Positions 41,699 through 50,603 are shown, counted from the first letter of the stretch. The stretch is 64,000 bases of DNA from an uncultured Lachnospiraceae bacterium (GCA_910580195.1 CAJTWA010000011.1:1-64000); one strand, 5' to 3'. Numbers and translations: made by a program. The notes: generated from the letters alone by a model not told the origin.

Positions 41699-44353
41699 AT
41701 GAAATTTCAGGGACTTACAGACAAAGAAGTAGAGATTTCCAGAGGGAAATACGGCTCCAACGAGATTCCGGATTCGGAACCTACGACATTTTGGGAAGAA
41801 TTTAAGGAAACGTTTGGGGATCCCATGATTAAGATCCTGCTTGCAATTGCAGCGCTTATGATTGTGATGTTTTTCTTTGGGTATGCAGAGATTTATGAGC
41901 CGCTGGGCACAATTGTGGCAGTCCTGATTGTGGCGTTTGTATCGGCAAAGACTGGCGTTGCCAGCGATACGAAGTACCGGGAATTAAAGGACAGCACCAA
42001 GAAAGACCAGTGCAAAGTCCACCGGAACGAGATGGTTACGGTGATTGACGTGGACGACGTGGTGGTGGGGGACAAGGTGCTCCTCCAGTCGGGGGATAAA
42101 ATCCCGGCGGACGGAATCTTGGTTTCCGGCGCTCTGAGCGTGGACAATTCTGCATTGAACGGGGAGGCGGAGGAATGTAAGAAGAAAGAAACCTCCATAG
42201 AAACCTCCTTGGCCGAGGATATCACAGGGGATACCTTTGTGGATTCCTACTCTTTGTTCCGGGGGGCAGTGGTTTTTGACGGAGAAGGCGTGCTGGACGT
42301 ACGGAAAGTAGGTCTTAAGACAATGATGGGCAAAATGGCGGAGGAAATGCAGGAGGATGAGCCGGATTCCCCGCTGAAAGTCAAGCTTGCCAAGCTGGCA
42401 AAACAGATTTCCACTTTTGGCTATATTGGGGCAATTGTGATTGCCGTGCTGTATTTCGTGTACTTTATTGTGTCTGCAGGAGGGGTATCGGCTTATTTTG
42501 CCATTGGGGCGGAAGAAGTCATCAAGGACATTGTGGAGGCCGTTTCCCTTGCCGTGGTAATTATCGTCTGTGCGGTGCCGGAAGGGCTGCCGCTGATGAT
42601 TTCGCTGGTGCTGATGCAGAATACCAGCAAGATGCTGGACCACAACGTGCTGGTGCGTAAAGCGGAAGGGATCGAAACCGCCGGATCTTTGAATATTTTA
42701 TTCAGCGACAAGACGGGGACCATTACCAAGGGCAGGCTGGAAGTGGTGGATTTCTTTACCGCAGACGGCGCGTCCATCCCTATCCCAGAATTGGGCAGCC
42801 ACGGGAAAGTGAAGCATTTGCTGGATTTGGCTATTGGGAAAAATACCCAGTCTATGTTTGACGGGGAGCACCGTGTCATCGGTGGAAATGCTACCGACCA
42901 AGCCTTGATGAAATTTATCGGGGAGGAAACCTTCCGGGGGTTAGAAGCAGATAAATCCTGCGTGGTTTCCAAGTCCCAAGGCTTTAATTCCACCAATAAA
43001 TTCAGCCAGGCAAGGATTGAAAGGGAAGGGAAAACCTTTTACAAAGGGGCGCCGGAACGATTGCTGGCTTCTGCTTCGAAATATTTGGATGGAAATGGGG
43101 AGCTTCGTGACATTGACAAACCTGCCTTGGACCGTAAGATTGACGAACTGGCTGCCAAGGCAATGCGTGTCCTTGCATTTGGCTATTCTGAACAGGATTT
43201 AACAGAAAATAAAATCAATGGGGACATAGTAATTATTGGCTTAGTGGGCATCCGGGATGATGTGCGCCCAGAAGCAAAAGAAGCCATTGAGCTGGTGCAG
43301 CACGCTGGCATCCAAGTGGTAATGATTACCGGGGACCGGCTGGAAACTGCAGTTGCCATTGCAAAAGACGCAGGGCTCCTCCGGACAGACGCTGACCGGG
43401 CGCTTTCTTCTGCGCAGCTCAATGAGATGTCCGACGAAGAAGTTAAGAAAATCATCCCCAATATCCGGGTGATTGCAAGGGCGCTGCCTACGGATAAATC
43501 TAGGATGGTGCGCCTGTGCCAAGAGATGAACCTCGTAGTCGGCATGACTGGGGACGGGGTGAATGATTCCCCGGCTTTGAAACGGGCGGACGTTGGGTTT
43601 GCAATGGGCAGCGGGACTGAAGCAGCCAAGGAGGCAGGCAAGATTGTTATTTTGGATGATAACTTTAAGTCCATCAAGGATGCCATCTGGTATGGAAGAA
43701 CCATTTACCACAATATCCTGAAATTCTGTAAGTTCCAGCTAGTCATTAATGTTGCGGCAGTGGTGGTAAGCGCAATCGCGCCGTTTTTCGGTGTGGAAGA
43801 ACCACTGAAGGTAACGCACCTTCTGTTTGTCAACCTTGTGATGGACGGGCTGGGGGCGATTATGCTGGGGAATGAGCCGGCTTTAACGGAATATATGTCA
43901 GAAAAGCCCAGAAGAAGGGATGAGAGCATTGTAAGCAAAAAGATGATGGCGCAGATTGTCACCATGGGGGCATGGCTGGTGTTTATCAGTTTCCTGTATT
44001 TGAAGCTGCCTTTCTTCCGCGACCTGTTTGGCACAGATGAACAGCATTTGACAGGGTATTTTGTTCTGTTTATTGTGAGCGCGCTGTTTAATGGGTTCAA
44101 TGTCCGGGATGAGAAATTTGGCATTTTCCGAGGGTTGGATGAAAATACGGGGTTCCTGAAAGTGTTCTTTACCATTATTCTGGTCCAGGCGTTGATTGTA
44201 AATGCGGCCCTTGTGCCTTTTACGGCGTTTACTTGGATTGGGAATATGTTTAGCTGCGTGCCCTTTGGGATTGCGGGCTGGGCGGCAGTGGTGCTGCTGG
44301 CGGTGACGATGATCCCAGTGGATTTGGTGCGCAAGGCAATTGTGGAGAGATAA
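41699..44353 (+). CDS. Calcium-translocating P-type ATPase
   Basis: An 884-residue P2-type ATPase. Visible are the phosphorylation motif FSDKTGTITKG (D337), the TM4 motif CAVPEGLPLMI, the nucleotide-domain segments KGAPERLLA and VVMITGDRLETAVAIA, and the hinge MTGDGVNDSPALKRADVG. TM6-like residues NLVMDGLGAI fit calcium pumps of the PMCA/SERCA class. It would export Ca2+ from the cytosol, consistent with partnership with Ca2+-binding TerD proteins. Such ATPases are common in Ter clusters. AAGGAGATTTAGG precedes the ATG. Confidence 0.9.
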   Translation: MKFQGLTDKEVEISRGKYGSNEIPDSEPTTFWEEFKETFGDPMIKILLAIAALMIVMFFFGYAEIYEPLGTIVAVLIVAFVSAKTGVASDTKYRELKDSTKKDQCKVHRNEMVTVIDVDDVVVGDKVLLQSGDKIPADGILVSGALSVDNSALNGEAEECKKKETSIETSLAEDITGDTFVDSYSLFRGAVVFDGEGVLDVRKVGLKTMMGKMAEEMQEDEPDSPLKVKLAKLAKQISTFGYIGAIVIAVLYFVYFIVSAGGVSAYFAIGAEEVIKDIVEAVSLAVVIIVCAVPEGLPLMISLVLMQNTSKMLDHNVLVRKAEGIETAGSLNILFSDKTGTITKGRLEVVDFFTADGASIPIPELGSHGKVKHLLDLAIGKNTQSMFDGEHRVIGGNATDQALMKFIGEETFRGLEADKSCVVSKSQGFNSTNKFSQARIEREGKTFYKGAPERLLASASKYLDGNGELRDIDKPALDRKIDELAAKAMRVLAFGYSEQDLTENKINGDIVIIGLVGIRDDVRPEAKEAIELVQHAGIQVVMITGDRLETAVAIAKDAGLLRTDADRALSSAQLNEMSDEEVKKIIPNIRVIARALPTDKSRMVRLCQEMNLVVGMTGDGVNDSPALKRADVGFAMGSGTEAAKEAGKIVILDDNFKSIKDAIWYGRTIYHNILKFCKFQLVINVAAVVVSAIAPFFGVEEPLKVTHLLFVNLVMDGLGAIMLGNEPALTEYMSEKPRRRDESIVSKKMMAQIVTMGAWLVFISFLYLKLPFFRDLFGTDEQHLTGYFVLFIVSALFNGFNVRDEKFGIFRGLDENTGFLKVFFTIILVQALIVNAALVPFTAFTWIGNMFSCVPFGIAGWAAVVLLAVTMIPVDLVRKAIVER

Positions 44354-44368
44354 AGGATTTTTTGGGTG

Positions 44369-44430
44369 GGGTGTGCGGCCTTTCTGCTAAGGGAGGAGGG
44401 CTGTGCACCCTGATTTTTTATTTTTTGATG
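44369..44430 (+). terminator. Imperfect terminator after the ATPase gene
   Basis: GGGTGTGCGGCC near 44377 can pair imperfectly with GGCTGTGCACCC near 44401, followed by ATTTTTTATTTTTTG. The HAD gene downstream may therefore depend on read-through or on its own promoter. Confidence 0.5.
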
Positions 44431-44533
44431 TAGGGGAAGCGTAAATGGGGCCAAGCGGTGGGGACGCAGTTCTTTACAGGAACCTGTTCCCTGCAAACGG
44501 GACAACATTCTGAAAATTTTACGGAGGTGGGGG

Positions 44534-45379
44534 ATGGTATTTCATTCGGATTTGGATAATACGCTGATTTATTCTTATAAGCGCGGGATTGGCGGGGATA
44601 AGAGGTGCGTGGAAATTTATCAGGGGCGGGAAATTTCTTATATGACGGAGCGGTCTGTGGAATTGCTAAGGAAGGTGCGGGAGCAAGTGGTGTTTGTCCC
44701 GACTACGACCCGGACGGAGGAGCAGTACCGGAGGGTTTGGCTGGGGGAGGAGCCGCCGGAATATGCGCTGGTGTGCAATGGGGGGATTCTTTTGGCCCAT
44801 GGGGAAAGGGTGGAAGAATGGTATGGGGAATCGAGGGAGCTGGTGGCGGACTGCCGGAAGGCTTTGGAGGATGCCCAGAAGCTGTTGGGGGAAGATGGGA
44901 ATGTTACCTTTGAAATCAGGGAAATTGAGGGGCTGTTTGTGTTTACGAAAAGTGCAGAGCCGGGGCGGACGGTTGGTATGCTTAAGAATCGTCTTAGAGG
45001 GAGCGGGCTGGATGTGTTTTCCAATGGGGTGAAGGTCTATGCGGTCCCGAAGGCGCTTAGCAAAGGGGAGGCAGTCAGGAGGTTCCGGCACTGGGCGCTG
45101 GATGGGCAGGCAGCGGCAGGGGGCGGTAGTCAGGGGGCGCCCATGGTGGCAGCGGCAGGGGACAGCAGGCTAAGGGCGCCCATGGTAATAGCGGCGGGGG
45201 ACAGCAGGTTTGATATTTCCATGCTGGAAGAGGCGAATGTGGCGCTTGCGGAGCGGGGATTGGAGCAGGAAGGGGTGCAGGGGGAGCATGTAGTTTATCT
45301 GGGGGAGGAGGGGGTATTTTCGGATGAGGTATTAGGGTATATTTTACAGTTAAATACAAGCAGCTTGGAAAAACTTTAA
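44534..45379 (+). CDS. HAD-family hydrolase of the Ter cluster
   Basis: A 281-residue Cof-like HAD phosphatase. Motif I is HSDLDNTLI (residues 4-12), motif II VPTTTRTEEQY, and motif IV AAGDSRFDISML. A phosphatase of this type belongs to the known Ter biosynthetic module. Oddity: the motif IV segment is duplicated in tandem, APMVAAAGDSRLR then APMVIAAGDSRFD, from a 45-base tandem duplication at about 45134-45223. The second copy continues into the normal family sequence. A ribosome binding site GGAGGTGGGG precedes the ATG. Confidence 0.82.
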   Translation: MVFHSDLDNTLIYSYKRGIGGDKRCVEIYQGREISYMTERSVELLRKVREQVVFVPTTTRTEEQYRRVWLGEEPPEYALVCNGGILLAHGERVEEWYGESRELVADCRKALEDAQKLLGEDGNVTFEIREIEGLFVFTKSAEPGRTVGMLKNRLRGSGLDVFSNGVKVYAVPKALSKGEAVRRFRHWALDGQAAAGGGSQGAPMVAAAGDSRLRAPMVIAAGDSRFDISMLEEANVALAERGLEQEGVQGEHVVYLGEEGVFSDEVLGYILQLNTSSLEKL

Positions 45380-45403
45380 TCTGGAAATTTAGGTTTGGAA
45401 GAA

Positions 45404-45469
45404 TTTTGTATACATAAATGGTTTGTTTTTTAAGTTCTGCAAAGGTATAATGGGAACATTTTGTATACA
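45404..45469 (+). promoter_or_regulatory. Promoter flanked by TTTTGTATACA repeats
   Basis: TTGTTT (45423-45428) and TATAAT (45446-45451), spacer 17. The 11-base sequence TTTTGTATACA occurs at 45404-45414 and 45459-45469, on either side; GTGTATACATAC follows near 45508. The spacing of 55 bases and placement suggest operators of an unknown regulator for the acetyltransferase gene. Confidence 0.5.
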
Positions 45470-45545
45470 GACGTAAATTGATATAGGAGAATTTTTGTGC
45501 TTAGTATGTGTATACATACAAATAAGAAGGGAAAGGGATACGTCA

Positions 45546-46340
45546 ATGCCTATTTATAAAATAAAAAAAGAAAACATGGAAACAATCGCCCCCCTCTTTG
45601 CAGGCTGGCAGGAGTCCCTAATCTGGTCCTGCCTGCAGGGCTGCATGGGGGAGGCTTGGGCAGACAGCGAGGAGAACCCCAAATCTGCCAGAATCCTGCT
45701 GGCAGATTTCTGCTTTTTTGCTGGGAAAGCCAGCCGGGAATTAGTAACTGAGGAAATCAGGAACCAAGTCAGGGATTTTGTGATTATGGTGCCGCCTCTG
45801 CATGGGGAAGGGGAGCTCTGGGCGCAGGAAATAGAGCGGGCTTACGGCGGGAACTGCAAGCGCGTGGAGCGTTACGCCATCAAAAAGGAACCGGGGATAT
45901 TCGATAAAGGGCATCTTGCTAAAATTGCCGGGAGCCTTCCGAAAGGGTTTGAGTTAAAGATGATAGGGGAAGAAATCTTTGCGCAGACAAAGAAGTCCCA
46001 ATGGTCTGTGGACTTTACCTCCCAGTTTTCCGGGTACAAGGATTACCAAAAACGGGGGCTGGGCGCAGCAGTGCTGGCGGATGGTGAGCTGGTGTCGGGG
46101 GCGTCCTCCTATACGGTGTACCGGGGAGGGATTGAGGTAGAGATTGGGACAAGGGAGGATTACCGGCGGATGGGACTGGCCTCTGCCTGCGGGGCGAAGC
46201 TGGTTTTGGAATGTATGGAACGGGGGCTGTACCCTAGCTGGGATGCGCAGAATTGGTGGTCGGTAAAGCTGGCGGAGAAGCTGGGATACCATTTTGACCG
46301 GGCATATCCTGCGTATGAGGTTTACCAATTGCAGCAGTAG
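45546..46340 (+). CDS. GNAT-family acetyltransferase, two-domain
   Basis: A 264-residue protein of the GNAT_acetyltran type. The C-terminal half contains the acetyl-CoA fold: GELVSGASSYTVYRGGIEVEI, TREDYRRMGLASACGAKLV (pyrophosphate loop R/Q-x-x-G-x-A) and SWDAQNWWSVKLAEKLGYHF. The N-terminal half is a degenerate related domain. Acceptor substrate unknown. ATG at 45546 is preceded by GAAAGGGATACGTCA. Transcribed alone from the promoter just upstream. Confidence 0.82.
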   Translation: MPIYKIKKENMETIAPLFAGWQESLIWSCLQGCMGEAWADSEENPKSARILLADFCFFAGKASRELVTEEIRNQVRDFVIMVPPLHGEGELWAQEIERAYGGNCKRVERYAIKKEPGIFDKGHLAKIAGSLPKGFELKMIGEEIFAQTKKSQWSVDFTSQFSGYKDYQKRGLGAAVLADGELVSGASSYTVYRGGIEVEIGTREDYRRMGLASACGAKLVLECMERGLYPSWDAQNWWSVKLAEKLGYHFDRAYPAYEVYQLQQ

Positions 46341-46394
46341 GGAGGCAAGTATTTTCATTTATAACAGGAAAATTACAATTTTTTTCTTATTTGG

Positions 46395-46424
46395 TTGACA
46401 GAAGGAGCATATTTCCGTTATAAT
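46395..46424 (+). promoter_or_regulatory. Consensus sigma-A promoter of a candidate small RNA
   Basis: TTGACA at 46395-46400 and TATAAT at 46419-46424, both perfect, with an 18-base spacer. A short transcript from about 46431 would run into the terminator at 46490-46516. Confidence 0.75.
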
Positions 46425-46430
46425 CGGTAT

Positions 46431-46516
46431 ATAGATAAACTAGTGGTATCACTGGTATGGGCTGGTCGGAAGACCCTGGTCCACCGAACGGCGGGGAATT
46501 TCCCCGCTATTTTTTT
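46431..46516 (+). ncRNA. Candidate small RNA, about 85 nt
   Basis: Between a consensus promoter and an intrinsic terminator (GCGGGGAA TTTCCCCGC then a T tract, 46490-46516) lies about 60 bases with no ORF. It contains a hairpin GGTC-GGAA-GACC (about 46461-46474) closed by an imperfect outer pairing. I do not recognise a known riboswitch, SRP, 6S or tmRNA pattern. It could be a free small RNA or a leader that attenuates the DUF3800 gene 157 bases downstream. Boundaries are predicted, not observed. Confidence 0.5.
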
Positions 46517-46673
46517 CATAGGAAAGTGCGTCCTGTGAAAGAAAAGCCCTTTGGGCAATGATGCGCAGTTCCACACAGGGAACAAAGGCTTGCACTGACA
46601 AGAATAGTAAGGTATGGGGCATGCGGAGTGCTTTATTGCCCTTATATGGAATATTGGAATGGCAGAAGGAACT

Positions 46674-47246
46674 ATGAAGGAAAAAATATTAAGTGTTTTT
46701 ATAGATGAATCCGGCGATTTTGGGCCATATGATTTCCATGCGCCATACTACTTGGTTGCAATGGTACTACATAATCAGGAAATTGACATTCAGCCAAATA
46801 TAAAAGAACTTGAAAATCATTTAAACCATCTTGGGTATCGCCAACATGCCATCCATACGGGGCCGCTCATCCGCCGGGAATCTGTTTATTCCAATGATTT
46901 TATAGAAGATAGAAGAAAACTTTTTCATGCATTGTTCCATTTTACAAGGAAATTGCAGTTTAGGTATGTCTGCGTGAAGGTTAGGAAACATGAATGTCAG
47001 GATGTGGTTGCCCTAACCTCTAAATTGTCAAAGGGTATCGCAGATGCCCTTCGGAAACATGATGAGTTCTGGAATTGGTTTGAACGTATTATTATTTATT
47101 ATGACAACGGGCAGGTTGAGCTTACGAAAATTTTGGTATCTGTTTTCAGTACGCTTTATGCCCATGTAGAATTCCGGAAAGTGAAACCTGTAGAGGGGGA
47201 GCTTCTGCCATTATACCCTGAACCATACCACAACGGATATGGCTAG
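46674..47246 (+). CDS. DUF3800-type protein, apparently C-terminally shortened
   Basis: A 190-residue protein with the DUF3800 opening SVFIDESGDFGPYD (acidic residues of an RNase H-like fold) and the central DNGQVELTKIL. Family members normally continue past the FRKVKP segment with a conserved VADLICTLEL-like helix; here the frame ends PYHNGYG soon after it. The tail and stop lie in an inverted repeat (CCCTGAAC ... GTTCAGGG, 47217-47276), so the native 3' end may have been replaced. The start at 46674 follows AGAAGGAACT. Probably a remnant or altered form; function unknown. Confidence 0.6.
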   Translation: MKEKILSVFIDESGDFGPYDFHAPYYLVAMVLHNQEIDIQPNIKELENHLNHLGYRQHAIHTGPLIRRESVYSNDFIEDRRKLFHALFHFTRKLQFRYVCVKVRKHECQDVVALTSKLSKGIADALRKHDEFWNWFERIIIYYDNGQVELTKILVSVFSTLYAHVEFRKVKPVEGELLPLYPEPYHNGYG

Positions 47247-47296
47247 CCTTTCCGTCCGTGGTACGTTCAGGGGCCAAAAGCCTGGCCTTCTGGCTG

Positions 47297-48664
47297 TTAT
47301 AAGAAAATATACTTCAAGATAAACACAACCGTCAGGAAATACATCAAAACGCTAATCCGCTTCTCCCTTGCCTTCCCAGTCAGCAAGTTAATCAGCGTCC
47401 AAGAAATCACCCCAATGGCAATCCCTTCCGAGATGCTGTAAGCCAGCGGCATCGCAACGATGCACAGGAACGCCGGGATTGCATCCCCCATGTCCTCAAA
47501 ATCAATTTTTGCCACAGACCCCATCATATAGAACCCTACAATAATCAGCGCAGGGGCGATGGCAAAGGACGGGATGCTTAAAAACAGCGGAGAGAATACC
47601 ACAGACAGCAAAAACAGCAGCGCAGTGGTAAGTGCGGTAAGCCCGGTACGCCCGCCAGCGGTAACGCCGGATGCGCTTTCCACATAAGTGGTGGTAGTAG
47701 AAGTCCCAAACAGCGCGCCTACGCAGGTAGCAATGGCGTCTGACAGGAGGGCAGGCTTAATCCTTGGCAGCTTCCCATTTTCATCCAGCATGTCCGCTTT
47801 CGAGGAAACCCCGATCAAAGTCCCAAGGGTATCAAACAAATCCACAAACAGGAATGAAAACATGATAACGATGAAATCCCCCAGCTGAAAGCTGCCGAAA
47901 TCTATGGTAAAGACAGCCCCAAAGGTTTCTTTGAAGGATGAAAAGTCAAGGCTGACAAGCCCGGAAGGGATGACAGAATACATCCCGGCATCCGGGGAAG
48001 GCACGTAAATGCCAGCAAGCTCACAGAGGATGCCAAGGACCCATGTAGCGAGGATGCCGATTAAGATGCCGCCTTTTACCTGCTTTACCAGCAGTACCGC
48101 GGTAATCAGCACGCCCACCAAGGCAAGGATTGCCCCAACGCCTACGGAACGGAACATCTCCCCCTTAAAGGACTGGTACGTCACCAGCGTGGAATCGCTG
48201 TGCACAATCAATTTTGCATCCTGCAGGCCGATAAAAGCGATAAACAGCCCAATGCCCACGCTGACAGCCGCCTTAAGCGTCATAGGGATGGCATTGAAAA
48301 TCGCCTCCCGCACATTTGTCAGGGACAGGACGATAAAGACAACGCCTTCCACAAAAACAGCAAACAGCGCAATCTGCCAAGTATACCCCATCCCAATGAC
48401 AACCGAGTAGGCAAAATATGCATTGAGCCCCATGCCGGGCGCCAGCGCAAAAGGATAGTTCGCCAAAACCGCCATCAGGAGCGTCCCCACAAAAGAAGCC
48501 AGCGCCGTAGCAATCATGACTGCATTTGGGTCCATGCCCGCAGCAGACAGGATATTTGGGTTTACGGCAAGGATGTAGGCCATCGTCATAAATGTAGTAA
48601 ACCCTGCAATGACTTCCGTCTTCACCGAGGTGCCGTTTTGTTCCAGCTTAAAAAATTTTTCCAT
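47297..48664 (-). CDS. NCS2-family purine permease, AzgA/PbuG-type
   Basis: A 455-residue membrane transporter with the NCS2 pattern of about 14 segments: EVIAGFTTFMTMAYILAVNP at the N-terminus, YPFALAPGMGLNAYFAY and FVDLFDTLGTLIGV in the middle, and TSTTTTYVESASGVTAGGRTG. These are the signatures of the adenine/guanine/hypoxanthine branch. ATG at 48664 follows AGGAAGGAG; the longer frame is not supported. It converges with the DUF3800 gene. I looked for a purine riboswitch in the leader and found none. Confidence 0.88.
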   Translation of the reverse strand: MEKFFKLEQNGTSVKTEVIAGFTTFMTMAYILAVNPNILSAAGMDPNAVMIATALASFVGTLLMAVLANYPFALAPGMGLNAYFAYSVVIGMGYTWQIALFAVFVEGVVFIVLSLTNVREAIFNAIPMTLKAAVSVGIGLFIAFIGLQDAKLIVHSDSTLVTYQSFKGEMFRSVGVGAILALVGVLITAVLLVKQVKGGILIGILATWVLGILCELAGIYVPSPDAGMYSVIPSGLVSLDFSSFKETFGAVFTIDFGSFQLGDFIVIMFSFLFVDLFDTLGTLIGVSSKADMLDENGKLPRIKPALLSDAIATCVGALFGTSTTTTYVESASGVTAGGRTGLTALTTALLFLLSVVFSPLFLSIPSFAIAPALIIVGFYMMGSVAKIDFEDMGDAIPAFLCIVAMPLAYSISEGIAIGVISWTLINLLTGKAREKRISVLMYFLTVVFILKYIFL

Positions 48665-48685
48665 GATAAATTTACTCCTTCCTAA

Positions 48686-48756
48686 AAAATACGAACCCCA
48701 TGATAACACACCATAAATTCACCTCTCCTTGAAAATACGAACCCCATTATAACACA
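48686..48756 (-). promoter_or_regulatory. Duplicated promoter/leader segment of the purine permease
   Basis: A 25-base segment occurs twice with a 46-base period (48686-48710 and 48732-48756). On the minus strand the upstream copy contains TGTTATAATG, an extended -10, and the downstream copy TGTTATCATG, a weakened one. The -35 is poor. The duplication may have created or replaced the permease promoter. Confidence 0.5.
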
Positions 48757-48910
48757 CATTTTAGCGAAATACTATGAAAAAATACTTTTCCTTTGATTTT
48801 ATTTGTGTTATGATGGAACACAGGCTTTTCCAGTTCCTGCAGTACGAGGTCCAAACCACCCATCCTCTTCATATACTAGCAGGAACAGCACTTGTAAAGG
48901 AAATGCACGG

Positions 48911-50134
48911 ATGGAAAAATTTCAGGGGGCCGATATGGTAACAATTTTGGTAAACCTATTAATCCACAACAAAGACGATGTAAAAAACCCGGCAGTCCGC
49001 CAGCAATACGGCATGCTCTGCGGCACCGTGGGGATTTTCCTGAACATTCTCCTGTTTCTGGGGAAATTCATTACCGGCGCCGTCAGCAACTCCATTTCCA
49101 TTACCGCAGACGCGTTCAACAACCTTTCCGATGCAGGCTCCTCCTGCGTGACGCTGGTAGGCTTTAAGATGGCAGGGGCCAAGCCGGATGTCGGCCATCC
49201 GTTCGGGCATGGGCGGATTGAATATATCGCAGGGCTGATTGTATCCGGCGCCATCCTGCTGATGGCCGTAGAACTGGTACGTACTTCGGTGGACAAAATC
49301 ATACGCCCCCAGCCAGTGGAATTCCAAGCGGCGACGGCGTTGGTTTTGCTGCTTTCCATTCTGGTAAAAATTTATATGGCATATTATAATTACAGGATTG
49401 GGAAAAAAGTGGATTCCGCCGCCATGCGCGCCACGGCTACAGACAGCTTAAGCGACACCTGCGCTACCACAGCCGTCCTCCTTGCCGGGATTGTGGGAAA
49501 GGTAACAGGGCTTCAGATTGACGGGTACTGCGGCGTGCTGGTGGGTATTTTTATTTTATGTGCAGGGATCAGCGCGGCAAAGGAAACCTTGGACCCATTG
49601 CTTGGGCAGGCGCCGGAAGAAACCCTGGTGCACCAGATTGAAGAAATTGTGCTTTCCCAAGAGGAAATCTGCGGGATCCATGACCTTTTGGTGCACGATT
49701 ACGGCCCGGGCAGGCTGATGATTTCCCTCCATGCGGAAGTCCCTGCGGAGGGGAATATTTTAAAGCTCCATGACGCCATCGACAACACGGAGGCAGAGCT
49801 GCGCAGGAAACTGAACTGCGACGCCGTCATCCACATGGACCCAGTCGTGACGAAAGACAAACAGGTCTTAAGCCTGAAGCAGAACATGGAGGAAATCATC
49901 CGGAGCATAGACCCCGTGATTTCTATGCATGATTTCCGGGCCGTGAAAGGCCCTACCCACACGAACCTGATTTTTGACATTGTGGTGCCTTATGAATATA
50001 AAATAAGCGACGATGCTTTGGCAAGGCAGATTCAGGGGCGCACAAAGGAAAAATTGGGCGAAGGATATTTTGCAGTAATCCAAGTTGACAAAGCATTTTG
50101 TAAAATGGAAAAAACTAGTACTTTAGGGAGATAA
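48911..50134 (+). CDS. Cation diffusion facilitator transporter
   Basis: A 407-residue CDF-family metal/proton antiporter in the cytoplasmic membrane. The first spans carry SISITADAFNNLSDAGSS with the metal-site Asp residues; HPFGHGRIEYIAGL follows the second; TATDSLSDTCATTA supplies the second pair. The C-terminal cytosolic domain is longer than usual and has paired repeats of the ferredoxin-like type (residues about 290-400). Metal not predictable: Mn, Zn or Fe. Start at 48911 after AAAGGAAATGC; a second ATG eight codons later is possible. Divergent from the purine permease. Confidence 0.85.
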   Translation: MEKFQGADMVTILVNLLIHNKDDVKNPAVRQQYGMLCGTVGIFLNILLFLGKFITGAVSNSISITADAFNNLSDAGSSCVTLVGFKMAGAKPDVGHPFGHGRIEYIAGLIVSGAILLMAVELVRTSVDKIIRPQPVEFQAATALVLLLSILVKIYMAYYNYRIGKKVDSAAMRATATDSLSDTCATTAVLLAGIVGKVTGLQIDGYCGVLVGIFILCAGISAAKETLDPLLGQAPEETLVHQIEEIVLSQEEICGIHDLLVHDYGPGRLMISLHAEVPAEGNILKLHDAIDNTEAELRRKLNCDAVIHMDPVVTKDKQVLSLKQNMEEIIRSIDPVISMHDFRAVKGPTHTNLIFDIVVPYEYKISDDALARQIQGRTKEKLGEGYFAVIQVDKAFCKMEKTSTLGR

Positions 50135-50326
50135 TTGGAAATACAGAATCCAAAATGCGTGAAAAATTGTTCAAATTTTCTTGCGTAAAGTATATCATTT
50201 CAGTGGAAATTACCAGTTTTTCAGAAACCGCTTGAAAAAAAAAGGAGGTTGGGTTATATTTATTAAGGTATAAAGCACATGTGTGCAAAGGTTGTATGAT
50301 AGTATTACATGAGAAAGAGAGATAAG

Positions 50327-50581
50327 ATGAGCGAAAAGAAAATTATTGTATCTAATGTAGCTAAAGAGTACAGCAATCCGATTGCAGAACTGGTGCAGGT
50401 GGCTTGCCAGTTTGACAGCGAAATCAGGCTGGAAAGCAGTGAAGCAAAAATTAACGCAAAGAGTATTATGGGAATCATGGCATTTAATCCGTCAAAGGGA
50501 ATGACTGTAAATATAGTGGCCGATGGAAGCGATGAAGAAGAAGCACTGTTGGCAATGGAAAAATTTTTAGTCTGTCAGTAA
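50327..50581 (+). CDS. HPr-like protein lacking the active histidine (Crh-like)
   Basis: An 84-residue HPr-fold protein. Aligned without gaps to HPr, residue 15, normally the histidine phosphorylated by enzyme I, is Tyr (KEYSNP in place of GIHARP), and Arg17 is Asn. The regulatory serine is kept exactly at position 46 (NAKSIMGIM). It therefore cannot carry phosphate to PTS sugars but could be phosphorylated by HPr kinase, as known for Bacillus Crh, and act in catabolite control. ATG at 50327 follows GAGAGATAAG. The DUF6465 gene follows 22 bases later. Confidence 0.8.
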   Translation: MSEKKIIVSNVAKEYSNPIAELVQVACQFDSEIRLESSEAKINAKSIMGIMAFNPSKGMTVNIVADGSDEEEALLAMEKFLVCQ

Positions 50582-50603
50582 AATTTTAGGGAGGAAATGG
50601 AAA

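Noticed and set aside
44605..44913. Glycine-rich frame inside the HAD gene
   Set aside because: Out-of-frame shadow of the HAD coding sequence.
46431..46516. SRP RNA for the short transcript
   Set aside because: It has a GGAA-capped hairpin but lacks the conserved SRP domain IV loop sequence on both sides.
48665..48800. Purine riboswitch in the leader of the purine permease
   Set aside because: Searched by eye for the conserved loop sequences (TATGG, GTTTCTACC-like); only a duplicated promoter segment is present.
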